Positions 1 through 9,546 are shown, numbered from the stretch's first letter. The stretch is 64,000 nt of DNA from a bacterium (GCA_030430075.1 JAUIGN010000010.1:62001-126000), one strand, 5' to 3'. The notes: generated by a model from the sequence alone, not told the origin. Numbers and translations: made by a program.

Positions 1-1524
1 GATATCATCCGCCCATTCGTCATTGGACGTGGTGGGGGCCAGGAGCGTTTCCGACGTGCCGCGCAGCATGTCAAGCACCGGTTGGACCACCTCGACAAGT
101 GCGTCAGGTGCGGCCCCTGGCGGGCCGGTGGAGCTCGCTTCCTGAGCTTCTGGCCCGGAGGCAAGCGGTTGGTAGACTCCCGACCAGCTCAGTAATCGTG
201 CGCGGAGATCGGCCGGCGAGGGACGGCGGCCGCCGCCGCCACGGCTGTTGATCCCGGTGAGCCGGATGGTGAATTTCCCGCCGGAAAACTCGAACTCGCC
301 TAACCACGTTGTGTGCGGTTGCCCCTCCCGCTCAAACTCGGCGACGAACCGCTTCGACGACGGGAAGTCGATGTTGACGTGCGCGGTTGTGACAGTCTTT
401 GTGTCGGGATCATGGAAGTGCCACATATTGCCTTCGATCACAATCGCCCGCGCCGTCGGCTGACCTGCCGTTCTGGACAGCACCCATCGGCCTTGCAGCC
501 GGTCCTTCATCGCTTCGGCCTGGGCAACTTCAGCTTCCACACTGGCGGCCAGCGATGGGAGCGTGCCGGTTGCCGCGGCGCGGCGGTCGGTCGCGGCACG
601 GTCCGGGGGTACGGCGGCCAACGGCGCCGGCTTGTCCCAATCCAGCTTCGGGTTCAGCAGGTCGTCGATCCGGCGGCGGACGATCTGATTCGCAATGCGG
701 TCGCGGAGCTCGAGCGATTCCTGGATACGCTTCATTCTCTGCGCGAAGGCGGCGAGTTCCAGACGCTGCAGTTGCTGCCGCGTCTTGAACGCCTCTTGCA
801 CCACGTCGCGAAGCTGCCTGGCAAGCTCTTTCTGGTGGTCGCTGCGGATGTCGGCCGTCGATGTCGCGCCCGCCTTCCGGAGCGCCTCGGCCAGCAGCAG
901 GCTGCGTCGATCAAGTTCGGTAAACGAGCGACGCAACGGGTCGATCTTCCGCCGGGCATCCGGCGGAGCAGCCGGCCGGGAAACGCCGAATGGATCGTCG
1001 GATGTGCCTGCATCGTCGGCACCACCACCGGCACCGAATGGATCATCGGATGTACCTGCATCGTCGGCACCACCACCGGCACCGAATGGATCGGACGCTT
1101 GGCCGGCGGTGACCGAAGCGGAGTCGCTGGTGCCGGAGTACGGATCCGGATTGCTGCGGAGACGCACGCTATCGAGTTGCACCAACAACGTGCCAATGGT
1201 GTGCAGGTTCTCTGAGTTACCGAGGACGATGAGCGAGTTCGACCGTTCGTCGACGGCCAGCGAATCGATCTTCGACTTGAATAGCTGGCTGATGATGTTC
1301 TCCGCAGCGGTCGCCTCGATCTGCCGCAGTCGAAAGGTGCGAAGTTCCGGGACTTTGTTGCGATCCGGTGCCGGCCCCTTGTCGGGCGGCCCCACGGTCG
1401 ACTCTTCGGCAGCCGCCGCCGGCGCCAACCCTCGCTCGGATTGCGCCGCCGCCGGCGAGGTTCCTGCGATCAGTCCGCAGGACAACAGCAAGAGCAGTTG
1501 CATGGGCCGTGGAAATCGTCTCAT
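1..1524 (-). CDS. Secreted protein with secretin-N-like and TIGR03067-like domains (3' end cut by window)
   Basis: The frame is open from the ATG at 1524 to the window edge, so the C-terminus is missing (508 codons seen). A signal peptide covers about residues 1-27 (LLLLLSCGLIAGTSPAAA). Residues 63-120 resemble the secretin_N/NolW short domain, with the signature VDERSNSLIVLGNSE. Residues 140-185 hold tandem DPFGAGGGADDAGTSD repeats, 195-290 are charged and probably coiled coil, and 340-430 resemble the planctomycete TIGR03067 domain (LQGRWVLSRTAGQPT). The start overlaps the stop of the upstream kinase gene by four bases (ATGA at 1521-1524), so the two are probably translationally coupled. 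Function is unknown; a periplasmic output or partner of the sigma/kinase pair is an inference from position only. Confidence 0.8.
   Translation of the reverse strand, partial: MRRFPRPMQLLLLLSCGLIAGTSPAAAQSERGLAPAAAAEESTVGPPDKGPAPDRNKVPELRTFRLRQIEATAAENIISQLFKSKIDSLAVDERSNSLIVLGNSENLHTIGTLLVQLDSVRLRSNPDPYSGTSDSASVTAGQASDPFGAGGGADDAGTSDDPFGAGGGADDAGTSDDPFGVSRPAAPPDARRKIDPLRRSFTELDRRSLLLAEALRKAGATSTADIRSDHQKELARQLRDVVQEAFKTRQQLQRLELAAFAQRMKRIQESLELRDRIANQIVRRRIDDLLNPKLDWDKPAPLAAVPPDRAATDRRAAATGTLPSLAASVEAEVAQAEAMKDRLQGRWVLSRTAGQPTARAIVIEGNMWHFHDPDTKTVTTAHVNIDFPSSKRFVAEFEREGQPHTTWLGEFEFSGGKFTIRLTGINSRGGGGRRPSPADLRARLLSWSGVYQPLASGPEAQEASSTGPPGAAPDALVEVVQPVLDMLRGTSETLLAPTTSNDEWADDI
988..1083 (-). 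repeat. 48-base tandem duplication inside the secreted protein gene
   Basis: Two adjacent 48-base units (988-1035 and 1036-1083) differ at only a few positions, and a partial third unit follows. They encode a 16-residue DPFGAGGGADDAGTSD-type repeat, so the duplication keeps the reading frame. Confidence 0.9.
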
Positions 1525-3143
1525 CGAGCAGGTTCCTTTTCGGGGGTCACAGGGGGAGGGGAAATTGCAGGTGTCGTGTCCGTCAGGCTCGGAGGGTCCC
1601 AGAGCAGGTGGGCACGCGACTCGAATTCCGAGCCATCTTCAAGGAGTCGGGTCAATTCCGTCGCAGGGCCGTCCCAGGGGCTGGCTTCCGGTTTCGGTTC
1701 CCCGGCCGTTTCCTTGGCGCCTTTCTTGGCCAACGCCGGCGGCGAATTGACAGGTGGCAGCTCAACTGCCTCCGTCGGCGGCTGACCGGTTGCCCAGCGA
1801 ATGATCCAAGCGGCGGGAACTGCCAGGGCGAGCAACAAGCCAAGTGCCAGGAAAGCTCGTTGGTAACGCGCCGGCCGTGTCCAGGCTGGGAAACGGGGCG
1901 CCGAGCCCGACCGCGGATCGACGCGGCAAACGTCGGGGAGAGGCGCTGCCGTGGGCTGCTCGACATGCGCCAGACAACCGCGCAGCACTTCGGCGACCTC
2001 CGCGGCGGATGCAAGCCGGTCCTCCGGCCGCTTTTCATGGAGCCTGGCGACCAGCGTTTCCCACCAGGCAGGCAGCGCGGGAGCCAGTTCGCGCATCGGT
2101 CGCGGTCGAGACTCGATAATGCGGAGCAGGATGCCGTAGGGGGTCTCCGCTCGAAACGGCAGGCGGCCTGTCGACATCGTGTAGAGAACACTGCCCAGGC
2201 TAAACAGGTCGCTGCGCGCATCAATGGCTTCACCCCGCGCCTGCTCCGGTGACATGTATTGCGGCGTTCCGGCAATGACGCCGGTGCGGGTCAAGCTGCC
2301 ATCGTCCGCGGCGCGGGCCAGGCCGAAATCGGTCAACCGGACGCGTTCGACTCCGCGTTCCATGAGGATATTGGCCGGCTTGATGTCTCGATGGACCAGG
2401 CCGTGGCTGTGGGCTGCGGCCAGGCCGGCGGCGACCTGTTCTCCGATCCGGAGGATGGCGACCAGGTCGAGCGATCCTTCGGCGTCGAGCCGCTTCTGCA
2501 GCGAATCGCCGGGGACGTACGGCATGACCAGGAAGGGCAAGTCGTTGGATTCGTCGACCCGATGAATGGGGATCACATTATCGTGCAGTACGGCGGCGGT
2601 CGCTTTGGCTTCGCGGGCAAACCGTTTGCGCGCGGCACCGCTTGAAGCCAGCAGCGGCGAGAGGACCTTGATTGCCACATAACGGTTGAGGGCCGGTTCG
2701 AATCCCTTGAGCACGATCCCCATGCCGCCCTGTCCAATCAGCCCGACGATCTCGTAGCCGCCGAATCGGCCCAGCATCCGGGGGTCATCCGTAGGGTCCA
2801 GCCAGTCGACCAACTGCGACGGCGCAACGGCCGATGGCCAACCCGCCCCGTTGTCTTCCTCCGAACCATCGTGCTGATCGATGGCATCGAACGGGGCTCG
2901 GTTCACATCGGGATTACTGAAGCCGGTCCGGTTGTCGTCGTCCCAGTCGTCACCCCGCAGATAGTCTCTGGCGTTGCCCCACCACTGCCGGTCAGCGGCA
3001 GAATCGCTGATTGCGGTTCGGCAGGCCTGGCATCGGCAGAGATGTTGTTCGACCTGCACTTGCTGTTGCGCGGAGAGCAATTCTTCGAGGTAGCCTCGCA
3101 GCAGCCGTTGATTGCAGCCGGATTGTGGATCCTTGGTCGTCAT
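1521..3143 (-). CDS. Membrane Ser/Thr protein kinase with N-terminal zinc-finger-like segment
   Basis: About 540 residues. Residues 8-45 carry Cys/His spacing like the zf-HC2 anti-sigma finger (C10, H35, C37, C40). The kinase domain runs from about 127 to 400 with GQGGMG glycine loop, VAIK lysine (K159), HRDIKPAN catalytic loop (251-258), DFG (272-274) and GTPQYMSPEQ activation segment, so it should be active. One transmembrane helix (LALGLLLALAVPAAWII) follows near residue 440, then a short Pro-rich tail. An in-frame GTG lies at 3152; I prefer the ATG at 3143. It sits 27 bases after an ECF sigma factor gene and overlaps the next gene by four bases. The finger may bind the neighbouring sigma factor (inference). 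Confidence 0.9.
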   Translation of the reverse strand: MTTKDPQSGCNQRLLRGYLEELLSAQQQVQVEQHLCRCQACRTAISDSAADRQWWGNARDYLRGDDWDDDNRTGFSNPDVNRAPFDAIDQHDGSEEDNGAGWPSAVAPSQLVDWLDPTDDPRMLGRFGGYEIVGLIGQGGMGIVLKGFEPALNRYVAIKVLSPLLASSGAARKRFAREAKATAAVLHDNVIPIHRVDESNDLPFLVMPYVPGDSLQKRLDAEGSLDLVAILRIGEQVAAGLAAAHSHGLVHRDIKPANILMERGVERVRLTDFGLARAADDGSLTRTGVIAGTPQYMSPEQARGEAIDARSDLFSLGSVLYTMSTGRLPFRAETPYGILLRIIESRPRPMRELAPALPAWWETLVARLHEKRPEDRLASAAEVAEVLRGCLAHVEQPTAAPLPDVCRVDPRSGSAPRFPAWTRPARYQRAFLALGLLLALAVPAAWIIRWATGQPPTEAVELPPVNSPPALAKKGAKETAGEPKPEASPWDGPATELTRLLEDGSEFESRAHLLWDPPSLTDTTPAISPPPVTPEKEPAR

Positions 3144-3170
3144 GGTGGTCACCGGGTGTCGCAGGTCTTG

Positions 3171-3761
3171 CTACGCTTCCCATTCCATTACCTTGGCGCG
3201 GAGCCGTCGCATCACGCGGCTGCGGGCCGCGTAGACGGAGCCGATTGACTTGCCTGTCTCTGCGGCGGCCTCTTCGATGCTGCGTCCTTCGACCGCCGTG
3301 AGCTGGAATGCCATCCAGGTTGACTCGTGGAGGTCCGCACGAACCGCCGCCGCCGCCCAGCGAAATACGGCTCGCCGGTGTTCGTCCTCAATCAAATCGC
3401 GGATCGGTGAACCGGTGGCCTGTTCGGCAGCAAGCTGATCGGTGACGCCGGTACCACCCAAAGCGGCGTCCGGCGGACGCCGCGTCAAGGCATTGATGAT
3501 GGCGTTCCGGGCAATCCGCAGCAGCCAGGCACGAAACGTGCCCCGGTTATCATCCTTCTCCCAGGTCTGGAGTGCGTCGGCGACCGAGACCAGCACACGT
3601 TGCGCCAAGTCTTCCGCGTCCGCGTCCTGCAGGCCTTGCCGCCGGGCGAGCCGGTAGACGGCCGGGCGATAGATGGCCGCAAACTCCCGCCAGGCGTCGA
3701 CGTTGGCCGGATCCCGAACCTTGAGGAGCAGACTATTGCTGGTTTCGGGAAGTCGTGACAT
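3171..3761 (-). CDS. RNA polymerase ECF-type sigma factor
   Basis: About 196 residues from the ATG at 3761, chosen because AGAGG lies seven bases upstream and the N-terminus (MSRLPETSNSLLLKVRD) matches how planctomycete ECF factors usually begin. An upstream ATG at 3798-3800 would add 13 residues. Region 2 includes DADAEDLAQRVLVSV and the WEKDDNRGTFRAWLLRIARN core. Region 4 carries the helix-turn-helix VEGRSIEEAAAETGKSIGSV. It heads an operon with a Ser/Thr kinase and a secreted protein, which fits a kinase-linked ECF regulatory cassette of the kind common in Planctomycetes. Target promoters cannot be read from this window. Confidence 0.9.
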   Translation of the reverse strand: MSRLPETSNSLLLKVRDPANVDAWREFAAIYRPAVYRLARRQGLQDADAEDLAQRVLVSVADALQTWEKDDNRGTFRAWLLRIARNAIINALTRRPPDAALGGTGVTDQLAAEQATGSPIRDLIEDEHRRAVFRWAAAAVRADLHESTWMAFQLTAVEGRSIEEAAAETGKSIGSVYAARSRVMRRLRAKVMEWEA

Positions 3762-3893
3762 GTATTCGCCTCTACCAGAGAATACACGGCCCGTGACCAT
3801 CGTCTGACACGGTCATTCCAAAAAAAGCGAGAAAAGAACGGGTGTCGCTCGACGCGCCTTGACCCGGGTTCTCCGGCGCGGCGCCGGCGGCGC

Positions 3894-3951
3894 CGCGACT
3901 ACGGCGTGCGACTACGGCGTGCGATTTACGGCGTGCGATTTACGGCGTGCG
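3894..3951. repeat. Short tandem repeat at the 3' end of coaX
   Basis: Four copies of a 13-14 base unit (gcgactacggcgt / gcgatttacggcgt) run into the coaX stop codon, so the last residues of CoaX are encoded by the repeat. Confidence 0.85.
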
Positions 3952-4755
3952 CGCGTCCGCCGTCGAGGAAGCCAGGATCCCTTCAAAGATCAAGTTCGGC
4001 ACGAACTGCGCGTCGGGTGAAACATGGGGCGCTAGCTGTTCGGCATCTCCGCCGGTCATGAAAAGCTGAGGCGTGCCTGCCGCGGTGTCACCGAGTCGAT
4101 GGACGAGTTCGCGAATCGCGCCGACGCTTCCCCAGAACAGACCGCTTTGAATTGCCCCCACCGTTGATCTGCCGACTGCGGCGGGAACGGTGTCGAGGGA
4201 CGTGGGGCCGACTTCCGGCAACTGGTCCGTATCGGCGGCCAATGCGCGGGCGATCAGGCGCCTGCCGGGTAGGATGGATCCGCCCAGGAATTGGCCGTCC
4301 GCGTTGACCAGGTCGACGGTCACGGCGGTTCCCGCATCCACGATGATGGCGGGTGATGTCGCCTGGCGTCGTCGGTTGACGGCGACCGCGGCGACCAGGC
4401 GGTCCATCCCAACGCGTTCGGGATGTTCGACATGAACCTGGAGGGGGAGGTCGGTTACGTTCAGGTTGCGGTAGTTGGCCCGGCCATGCGTGCGGCCAAC
4501 CCAGTCGGCCAGTCGCCGCTCGCTGGGGCGATGAACGCTGGCCACCCGCCAGGCAGCCGTCTCTGGGACATTCAAGCGTAGCTTGGCCGGGTCAAAATCG
4601 GCCGTATCGATGCGGACGAGGTCGCGCCATCTCGGCCACTCGACGACCTCAAGTGCACCGTGGGAGCCGGTCGCAGCAGGCCGGTCCCAGACACCGCAAT
4701 GGATGGTGGTGTTGCCGATGCTGACGGCGACCAGGACCTCCACGTTGTGACTCAT
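3940..4755 (-). CDS. coaX: Type III pantothenate kinase
   Basis: 271 residues, the usual length for CoaX. It phosphorylates pantothenate in the first step of coenzyme A synthesis in the cytoplasm. Visible hallmarks are the N-terminal [15 protein letters not shown] phosphate-binding strand, [15 protein letters not shown], the [11 protein letters not shown] motif and [16 protein letters not shown], all of the ASKHA-fold type III enzyme. The ATG at 4755 overlaps the obg stop by four bases (ATGA), so obg-coaX is translationally coupled. The C-terminal residues lie in a short tandem repeat. Confidence 0.95.
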   Translation of the reverse strand: MSHNVEVLVAVSIGNTTIHCGVWDRPAATGSHGALEVVEWPRWRDLVRIDTADFDPAKLRLNVPETAAWRVASVHRPSERRLADWVGRTHGRANYRNLNVTDLPLQVHVEHPERVGMDRLVAAVAVNRRRQATSPAIIVDAGTAVTVDLVNADGQFLGGSILPGRRLIARALAADTDQLPEVGPTSLDTVPAAVGRSTVGAIQSGLFWGSVGAIRELVHRLGDTAAGTPQLFMTGGDAEQLAPHVSPDAQFVPNLIFEGILASSTADARTP

Positions 4756-5744
4756 GATGCCTCTTCGAGCTGCTGGGAAATCGCATGGGTCAACCCGCTC
4801 AGCCCCTGACCGGTGACGGCCGAGATCAGCAAGACGTGGCTTCCCAACTCGTCCTTGAAACGCGCGTGCAGTTCCGCCGCGCCGGGCAATTCCGCTTTCG
4901 TCACCGCAACCAGTTCGGGCCGCTCGGCAAATTGCGGTTTATACCTGGTAAGTTCTTCGCGAATCGCGCGATAGTTCTGCAGCGGGTCGGATTCATCCTG
5001 CGGGCACGGTTCGACGAGGTGCACCAGGATCCCGGCCCGTTCCACGTGGCGCAGGAATTCGTGGCCCAAGCCGACACCTGCGTGGGCCCCTTCGATCAGG
5101 CCCGGGATATCGGCCATCACAAAGGAGCGTTCGCTGTCCAGTTGTACGAGGCCCAGGTTGGGAAACTTGGTCGTGAAGGGATAGTCGGCGATTTCCGGTC
5201 GCGCATGGGAGAGGCGGCTGAGGAGCGTACTCTTGCCGGCGTTGGGTTTGCCGACGAGCCCGACATCGGCGATCACTTGTAGTTCGAGCAACAGCTTCCG
5301 AGACTCGCCCGGCTTGCCTTGTGTCGCTTCCCGTGGTGCGCGATTGGTGGCGGTCTTGAAGCGAGCGTTTCCTTTGCCGCCCTGCCCGCCCCGAGCCGCC
5401 ACGAACGCTTCGCCGTCCTGCGTGAGGTCCTTGATGACGAAGCCTTTTTCCGCATCCATCACAATCGTGCCTGGCGGAACCTGGATCAGCAGGTCCTTGC
5501 CGCCCCGGCCGGTGCGGTTCGAGCCGCGTCCGTGTTGCCCATCGGTGGCCCGCCAGAACTTGTGTTGCGCAAGTCCGGCCAGGTTGTTGACCCCGTTGCG
5601 GGCTTGAATCGTGACCGAGCCGCCGTCACCCCCATCGCCACCGTCCGGCCCCCCTTTGGGAATGTACCGCAAACGGCGGAAGCTGACGCAGCCGTCTCCC
5701 CCATCACCCGCCTTGATATTGATTTTGACCCGATCGACGAACAT
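4752..5744 (-). CDS. obg: Obg-family GTPase
   Basis: 330 residues. The N-terminal Obg glycine-rich fold ([24 protein letters not shown]) spans about 1-158 and the G domain follows: G1 GKPNAGKS, G2 region DYPFTT, G3 DIPGL, with SAVTGQG as the G5-like loop. The protein acts in 50S ribosome maturation and growth or stress control. The G4 motif reads TKAE where NKxD is canonical. The family's optional C-terminal OCT domain is absent. coaX follows with a four-base overlap. Confidence 0.96.
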   Translation of the reverse strand: MFVDRVKINIKAGDGGDGCVSFRRLRYIPKGGPDGGDGGDGGSVTIQARNGVNNLAGLAQHKFWRATDGQHGRGSNRTGRGGKDLLIQVPPGTIVMDAEKGFVIKDLTQDGEAFVAARGGQGGKGNARFKTATNRAPREATQGKPGESRKLLLELQVIADVGLVGKPNAGKSTLLSRLSHARPEIADYPFTTKFPNLGLVQLDSERSFVMADIPGLIEGAHAGVGLGHEFLRHVERAGILVHLVEPCPQDESDPLQNYRAIREELTRYKPQFAERPELVAVTKAELPGAAELHARFKDELGSHVLLISAVTGQGLSGLTHAISQQLEEAS

Positions 5745-6052
5745 GGAATTCTACGAAGTTGCGGCGGTGCGAAGGTGGGGGCGACGGTTGGGGCGGCAAT
5801 GGGCGGCAAACGATACTCGCCTGCCACCGATCCACACCATGCCGTATCAAAGCGTGTGGATCGGTTGCCAAATCTATTTTGAGAACCGCGATGGGAACCG
5901 CTCGGGGCCGGTTTCCGGTCGTTGGTTGGCGCCGGTCTTCGGCCGCTGTTTGGCGCCGGTTGTCGACCACTTGCTCGCCGCCGGGGCTGCGACCAGCCAC
6001 CGGCCCCGGGGGCGCTGACCCGGTCGAAAGCGTGAGCCGCGGTTAGGGCATC
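5745..6052. other. Intergenic region between obg and rpmA
   Basis: No coding sequence is supported. It should carry the obg promoter on its left side, but I cannot place one. A short imperfect direct repeat (ttggcgccggt) occurs twice near 5924 and 5952. Confidence 0.5.
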
Positions 6053-6082
6053 AAAAAAGGGACGGCCCCGCAGAGCCGTCCC
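6053..6082 (-). terminator. Rho-independent terminator after rpmA
   Basis: On the minus strand an eight-base perfect stem (GGGACGGC / GCCGTCCC, 6059-6066 and 6075-6082) with an eight-base loop is followed directly by six T residues. It lies 33 bases past the rpmA stop. Confidence 0.85.
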
Positions 6083-6115
6083 TCGCCAATTTCCGTGGTG
6101 CCGTCGGCCTGCCGA

Positions 6116-6364
6116 TCAGGCAGCGGGAACGACATTGATGCGTCGCCCCTTGCGGTCAAACATGACGTGGCCTTCGACCAACGCGAATAGCGTGTAGTCC
6201 TTTCCCTGGCCGACGTTGAGGCCGGGATGATAACGATTGCCAACCTGGCGAATGAGGATGTTTCCGGGCAGCACCGCTTCGCCACCGAACTTTTTCACGC
6301 CACGCCGCTGGGCATTCGAATCGCGGCCATTGCGACTGGAACCCTGTCCCTTCTTATGGGCCAT
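6116..6364 (-). CDS. rpmA: 50S ribosomal protein L27
   Basis: 82 residues. The N-terminus [20 protein letters not shown] is the classic L27 start, with the flexible tail that reaches the peptidyl transferase centre, followed by [14 protein letters not shown] and the beta-barrel. GAGG lies upstream of the ATG. The usual partner rplU (L21) is not next to it; the gene upstream is an unrelated secreted protein. A strong terminator follows, so it may be a single-gene transcript. Confidence 0.97.
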   Translation of the reverse strand: MAHKKGQGSSRNGRDSNAQRRGVKKFGGEAVLPGNILIRQVGNRYHPGLNVGQGKDYTLFALVEGHVMFDRKGRRINVVPAA

Positions 6365-6428
6365 TGCTGAACCTCGATATCAACTAAGTTGGTTATTCGC
6401 TGCAAAACGTCAGTGAGAATCGATCACT

Positions 6429-7409
6429 TTAGCGATAAATCCAACGATGATCAAGGCGTTGCAGGAGATCGAATCGGTTGAGAATCTGCTGCTGGACGGC
6501 GGGGTCGGAGTCGATCGGGACCCCGAATCGCACTTCTTCCTCGTGCTCGAACGCCGTATCGCCCGGCCGCCAGAAATTCAGTTGCAGCGTCTTGAAGCGA
6601 AAGACGCGGCCCTTGCCCGGTTGGTCGCCGGCCTGATAGGCGCCCGGGGTGTCAGCGAAAATGAACGCGTTGCTCAAGCCGCGGACGTACACGGAGAAAT
6701 AGTCGATCCGCGGGTCGACGTCCTGCCAGGTCGCCACGCCCCACACGCTGCGATCCACCCGGTCGTCGCTAAGCGGGATCTTGATGCCGGTCATCTCCAC
6801 GGAATTATGGATGCGAACGCCCGGCTTTTCCCGCTTCTGAATCGCGGCCTGGGCCGCCGGAATCACCTGATCGAGGTACTCTTTGTCAAAGTCCTGGCTG
6901 CGGAGAACAAAGTGGGGGAAGAACCGCCGAGTTGCATAATTGACGGCCTGGGTGTCGTGCGGACCGTTCGTGTCATTGGCAGAAATCGGCTTCGGCTGCA
7001 GGGCGTACCCCTTGTTCTTGACTCGATAAACCAGGTACCAAATCAACTTGCGCTGCATCTTTCCCGTAGGCTGTGGAATATCGATCTCCAGCATCCGCAG
7101 CGGTTTGAACGCGAACTCGAGGTCCCAGATCGGTCGCCGAAAGATGGCCCGTTTGGCCTTTGCTTCCAACGTGTTGCTCTTGGGATCGAAGTTCGGCGTC
7201 CACTCCAGGTTCGGAATGCCCTGCACGACCTCGACGATCGGCATCGGACCCGAAAACGTCTCTTCCGGCTCCGTCTCCGGCGGAATGACCGTCAGCACGC
7301 CGGGAGCCAGCGGCCGAATCTTGGGCGGCTGTTGTGCGAGCAGCGGAGTGCAAACCGCAGCCAGGAGGATGCACGTGAATCCCTGCGTGAGATAGCTGGT
7401 TCGAAACAT
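6429..7409 (-). CDS. Conserved secreted protein of unknown function
   Basis: 326 residues. A signal peptide covers about 1-25 (CILLAAVCTPLLAQ). The rest is soluble, with KLIWYLVYRVKNKG and RRFFPHFVLRS among the recognisable segments. I do not recognise a named domain; the composition and the style of its beta-strands resemble conserved planctomycete exported proteins. It ends 64 bases before rpmA on the same strand. Confidence 0.75.
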   Translation of the reverse strand: MFRTSYLTQGFTCILLAAVCTPLLAQQPPKIRPLAPGVLTVIPPETEPEETFSGPMPIVEVVQGIPNLEWTPNFDPKSNTLEAKAKRAIFRRPIWDLEFAFKPLRMLEIDIPQPTGKMQRKLIWYLVYRVKNKGYALQPKPISANDTNGPHDTQAVNYATRRFFPHFVLRSQDFDKEYLDQVIPAAQAAIQKREKPGVRIHNSVEMTGIKIPLSDDRVDRSVWGVATWQDVDPRIDYFSVYVRGLSNAFIFADTPGAYQAGDQPGKGRVFRFKTLQLNFWRPGDTAFEHEEEVRFGVPIDSDPAVQQQILNRFDLLQRLDHRWIYR

Positions 7410-7879
7410 GAGGTGTCCGTCCGGCGGTCGAAGTTCCCAATCAACGGCGGCCTGACGATCAGCCGCCCAAGGGACTCGGCAAAGGTTCAGTATAGTTACG
7501 GTCCGGAGACCCGGTCAATAAAATAGATAGCTTACACGGTTTGAGTCGTGGCCGCGCAAGTCAATAATTCACGGTCAGTTACCGGCTCCGCCGTGCGAAC
7601 CGTCACGAGCCGCGCATTCCACACAGGGTGCCCGTCGCTTGAGGGTGCCAGTCGCTTGAGGGTGCCCGTCGCTTGGAAGTTCGTCCGGCCGAATACGGAA
7701 TCGCCCAAACCGGATTCAACTATTCCCGGCCCTTCCCTTCGGGTACCGCACGAGCCACACTGTTTTTCCTCGATTCGCTCGAGTGGCAGCGACCCGCTCG
7801 AGCGTCCCGCACGTTCAACTCCCGCCACCAAATCCTCGTTCGGGCCGACAACGCGGCCTGACCCACATTGGAGACTGAT
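7410..7879. other. Intergenic region between two divergent genes
   Basis: It contains a 17-base tandem repeat at 7626-7674 and presumably divergent promoters for the secreted protein gene and the SMP-30 gene. A long minus-strand reading frame crosses it and the SMP-30 gene but has no recognisable features. Confidence 0.5.
7626..7674. repeat. 17-base tandem repeat, three copies
   Basis: The unit gggtgcccgtcgcttga is present three times in a row, the last slightly shortened, with one base change in the middle copy. Confidence 0.85.
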
Positions 7880-8827
7880 ATGGTTCGAGTGACATCCGTT
7901 CTGACGTCGATCATCGCGGTGCTGCTGTTCGTCAAGGTGACGCATGCCGAAGATCACGGCTCGCTGCTTGCTGACGGTGCCCAGGTCAAGAAGCTGGCTG
8001 GCGGCATGAAGTTTACCGAGGGACCTGTCTGGCTCCCGGACGCGCACAAGTTGGTTTTCTCGGATATCCCCAACAGTGTACTGATGCAGTGGAGCGAAAA
8101 GGACGGGCTGTCCGAATTTCGTCCCAGTGAGAAGGCGAACGGCAATATTCTCGATTTGCAAGGCCGTATCATCTCGTGTCAGCACGACGGCAGGAACGTG
8201 ATTCGTATCGAAGCGGATGGCAGCACCACGGTACTGGCGGACCGATTCGAAGGGAAACGGTTCAACTCGCCCAACGATGTGGCGATCCGGGCGGACGGTA
8301 CGCTGTGGTTTACCGATCCACCATGGGGTCTGACTGAGAAACCCGAGTTGCCCGGTCACTGGGTCTTCAAGCTTTCTCCCCAGACGGGCACTGTCGAAGT
8401 GGTCCACAAGTACCTGGCGATGCCCAACGGCATCGTCTTCTCACCGGATGAATCACGCATCTACATTGCGGACACGGGAGGAAACAAACGCCATCCGAAC
8501 GCCGACTTTCACGACCTTCCGCCCAGCATTCAGTGCCACGCGGTGAGCGAGGAAGGGAAACTGGGCAAGAAACTGTTCCACATCGACGCGGGTAGCGACG
8601 GTATGGCCGTCGACATTCGGGGCAATCTCTACACCACGCATCGTGGCAAGGTGCACGTCTACGACGCGGACGGCAAGCCGCTGGAAGTGATCGATGTCCC
8701 GGAGGGACCTGCCAATGTTTGCTTCGGTGGCGACGACTACCGCACGCTGTTCATCACGGCCCGCACGTCGCTCTATAGCGTTCGCGTCAAGCACCCCGGC
8801 GTTCAGACGCGGCGGGCCGGCCGCTGA
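7880..8827 (+). CDS. Exported SMP-30/gluconolactonase-like protein
   Basis: 315 residues from the ATG at 7880, which has GGAG seven bases upstream; an in-frame TTG at 7868 is less likely. A signal peptide (SVLTSIIAVLLFVKVTHA) is followed by a six-bladed propeller. Metal-site motifs of the family are present: FTEGPVWLP, FNSPNDVAIR, MPNGIVFSPDESRIYIADT and GSDGMAVDIRGNLY. The likely role is hydrolysis of sugar lactones outside the cytoplasm. The substrate cannot be told from sequence. Confidence 0.9.
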   Translation: MVRVTSVLTSIIAVLLFVKVTHAEDHGSLLADGAQVKKLAGGMKFTEGPVWLPDAHKLVFSDIPNSVLMQWSEKDGLSEFRPSEKANGNILDLQGRIISCQHDGRNVIRIEADGSTTVLADRFEGKRFNSPNDVAIRADGTLWFTDPPWGLTEKPELPGHWVFKLSPQTGTVEVVHKYLAMPNGIVFSPDESRIYIADTGGNKRHPNADFHDLPPSIQCHAVSEEGKLGKKLFHIDAGSDGMAVDIRGNLYTTHRGKVHVYDADGKPLEVIDVPEGPANVCFGGDDYRTLFITARTSLYSVRVKHPGVQTRRAGR

Positions 8828-8886
8828 CGGGGCCGATGATCCGCGCTCGCGGTCCCTCGGGCGGCCTGGGCAGCGCCCGGCAGAAG

Positions 8887-9546
8887 TCAGTCATCCAGGA
8901 TCCCGAAACCGAAGCCGCCCGCGTCTCCCTTGGCGCGTCGCGGCTTGCCGTGCCCCGGTTGTTTGCCGACCGGCGTGTGGGGCGCGCGAGGTTCCGCCGA
9001 TGGAGGCTCGACGACGGTATGGTCGCGTTTGGCGGGTCCCTTTTCCGGTGCGTCGCCGGAGGCGAGTGGCGGCGCGCCCTTCTGCTCCTCGTCGCGCCGG
9101 CTGGCAAGGTAGTCGGGCCCGGTGAAGTCGACATCGAAGTCGTCTTCGTATCGCGAGACATAACCCGGTTGCCGCGACAACTCGCGTTCCTGACGGTAAG
9201 CAGCGACGACCCGGTCCTGGATCATCTCCCGGCACTCCGAGTTGATTGGATGGGCGATGTCCGCGTACAGTTTGGCTCGCCCGTCTTGATCCTTGACTGC
9301 TCGGTCCGCGTCTTGCTTCGTTCCGCATTGGTTGCAGTAGACGGCGCGAAGGTGATTCTTCGACCGGCAGCGCGGGCAGTGGGCCGTCAGTTTGCGGCTC
9401 GGCATCGCCACGAAGGGGCCATTCGTCCCCTCGATGATCTTCAGGTCGCGGACGACAAACGCGTCATCGAACGTGATCGAGCAGAATGCTTGGAGCCGAT
9501 CGTCCGTTTCCTCGGTCAGCTTGATCCGTACTTCGGTGATTCTCAT
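8887..9546 (-). CDS. spoVG: SpoVG-family protein with inserted zinc ribbon and long C-terminal tail
   Basis: 219 residues from the ATG at 9546 ([10 protein letters not shown]); ordinary SpoVG is about 100. Residues 1-52 and 93-118 match the SpoVG core ([26 protein letters not shown], then [15 protein letters not shown]). Between them lies an insertion of about 40 residues with CPRC (57-60) and CNQC (71-74), a zinc-ribbon spacing. A disordered, charged tail of about 100 residues follows. SpoVG proteins bind nucleic acid and act in gene regulation and septation. It lies 31 bases downstream of ispE, the same partnership as in Bacillus-type genomes. Confidence 0.92.
   Translation of the reverse strand: MRITEVRIKLTEETDDRLQAFCSITFDDAFVVRDLKIIEGTNGPFVAMPSRKLTAHCPRCRSKNHLRAVYCNQCGTKQDADRAVKDQDGRAKLYADIAHPINSECREMIQDRVVAAYRQERELSRQPGYVSRYEDDFDVDFTGPDYLASRRDEEQKGAPPLASGDAPEKGPAKRDHTVVEPPSAEPRAPHTPVGKQPGHGKPRRAKGDAGGFGFGILDD

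Noticed and set aside
2690..2712. tRNA-like T-loop sequence GGTTCGAATCC
   Set aside because: It lies inside the kinase coding sequence, with no acceptor or anticodon arms around it.
6377..6405. Promoter TTGCAG-17-TGATAT for rpmA
   Set aside because: The implied transcription start would leave a leader of only a few bases and cut the ribosome-binding site.
7532..8407. Long minus-strand open frame across the SMP-30 gene
   Set aside because: It opposes a clear propeller protein with a signal peptide, and shows no domain or start context of its own.
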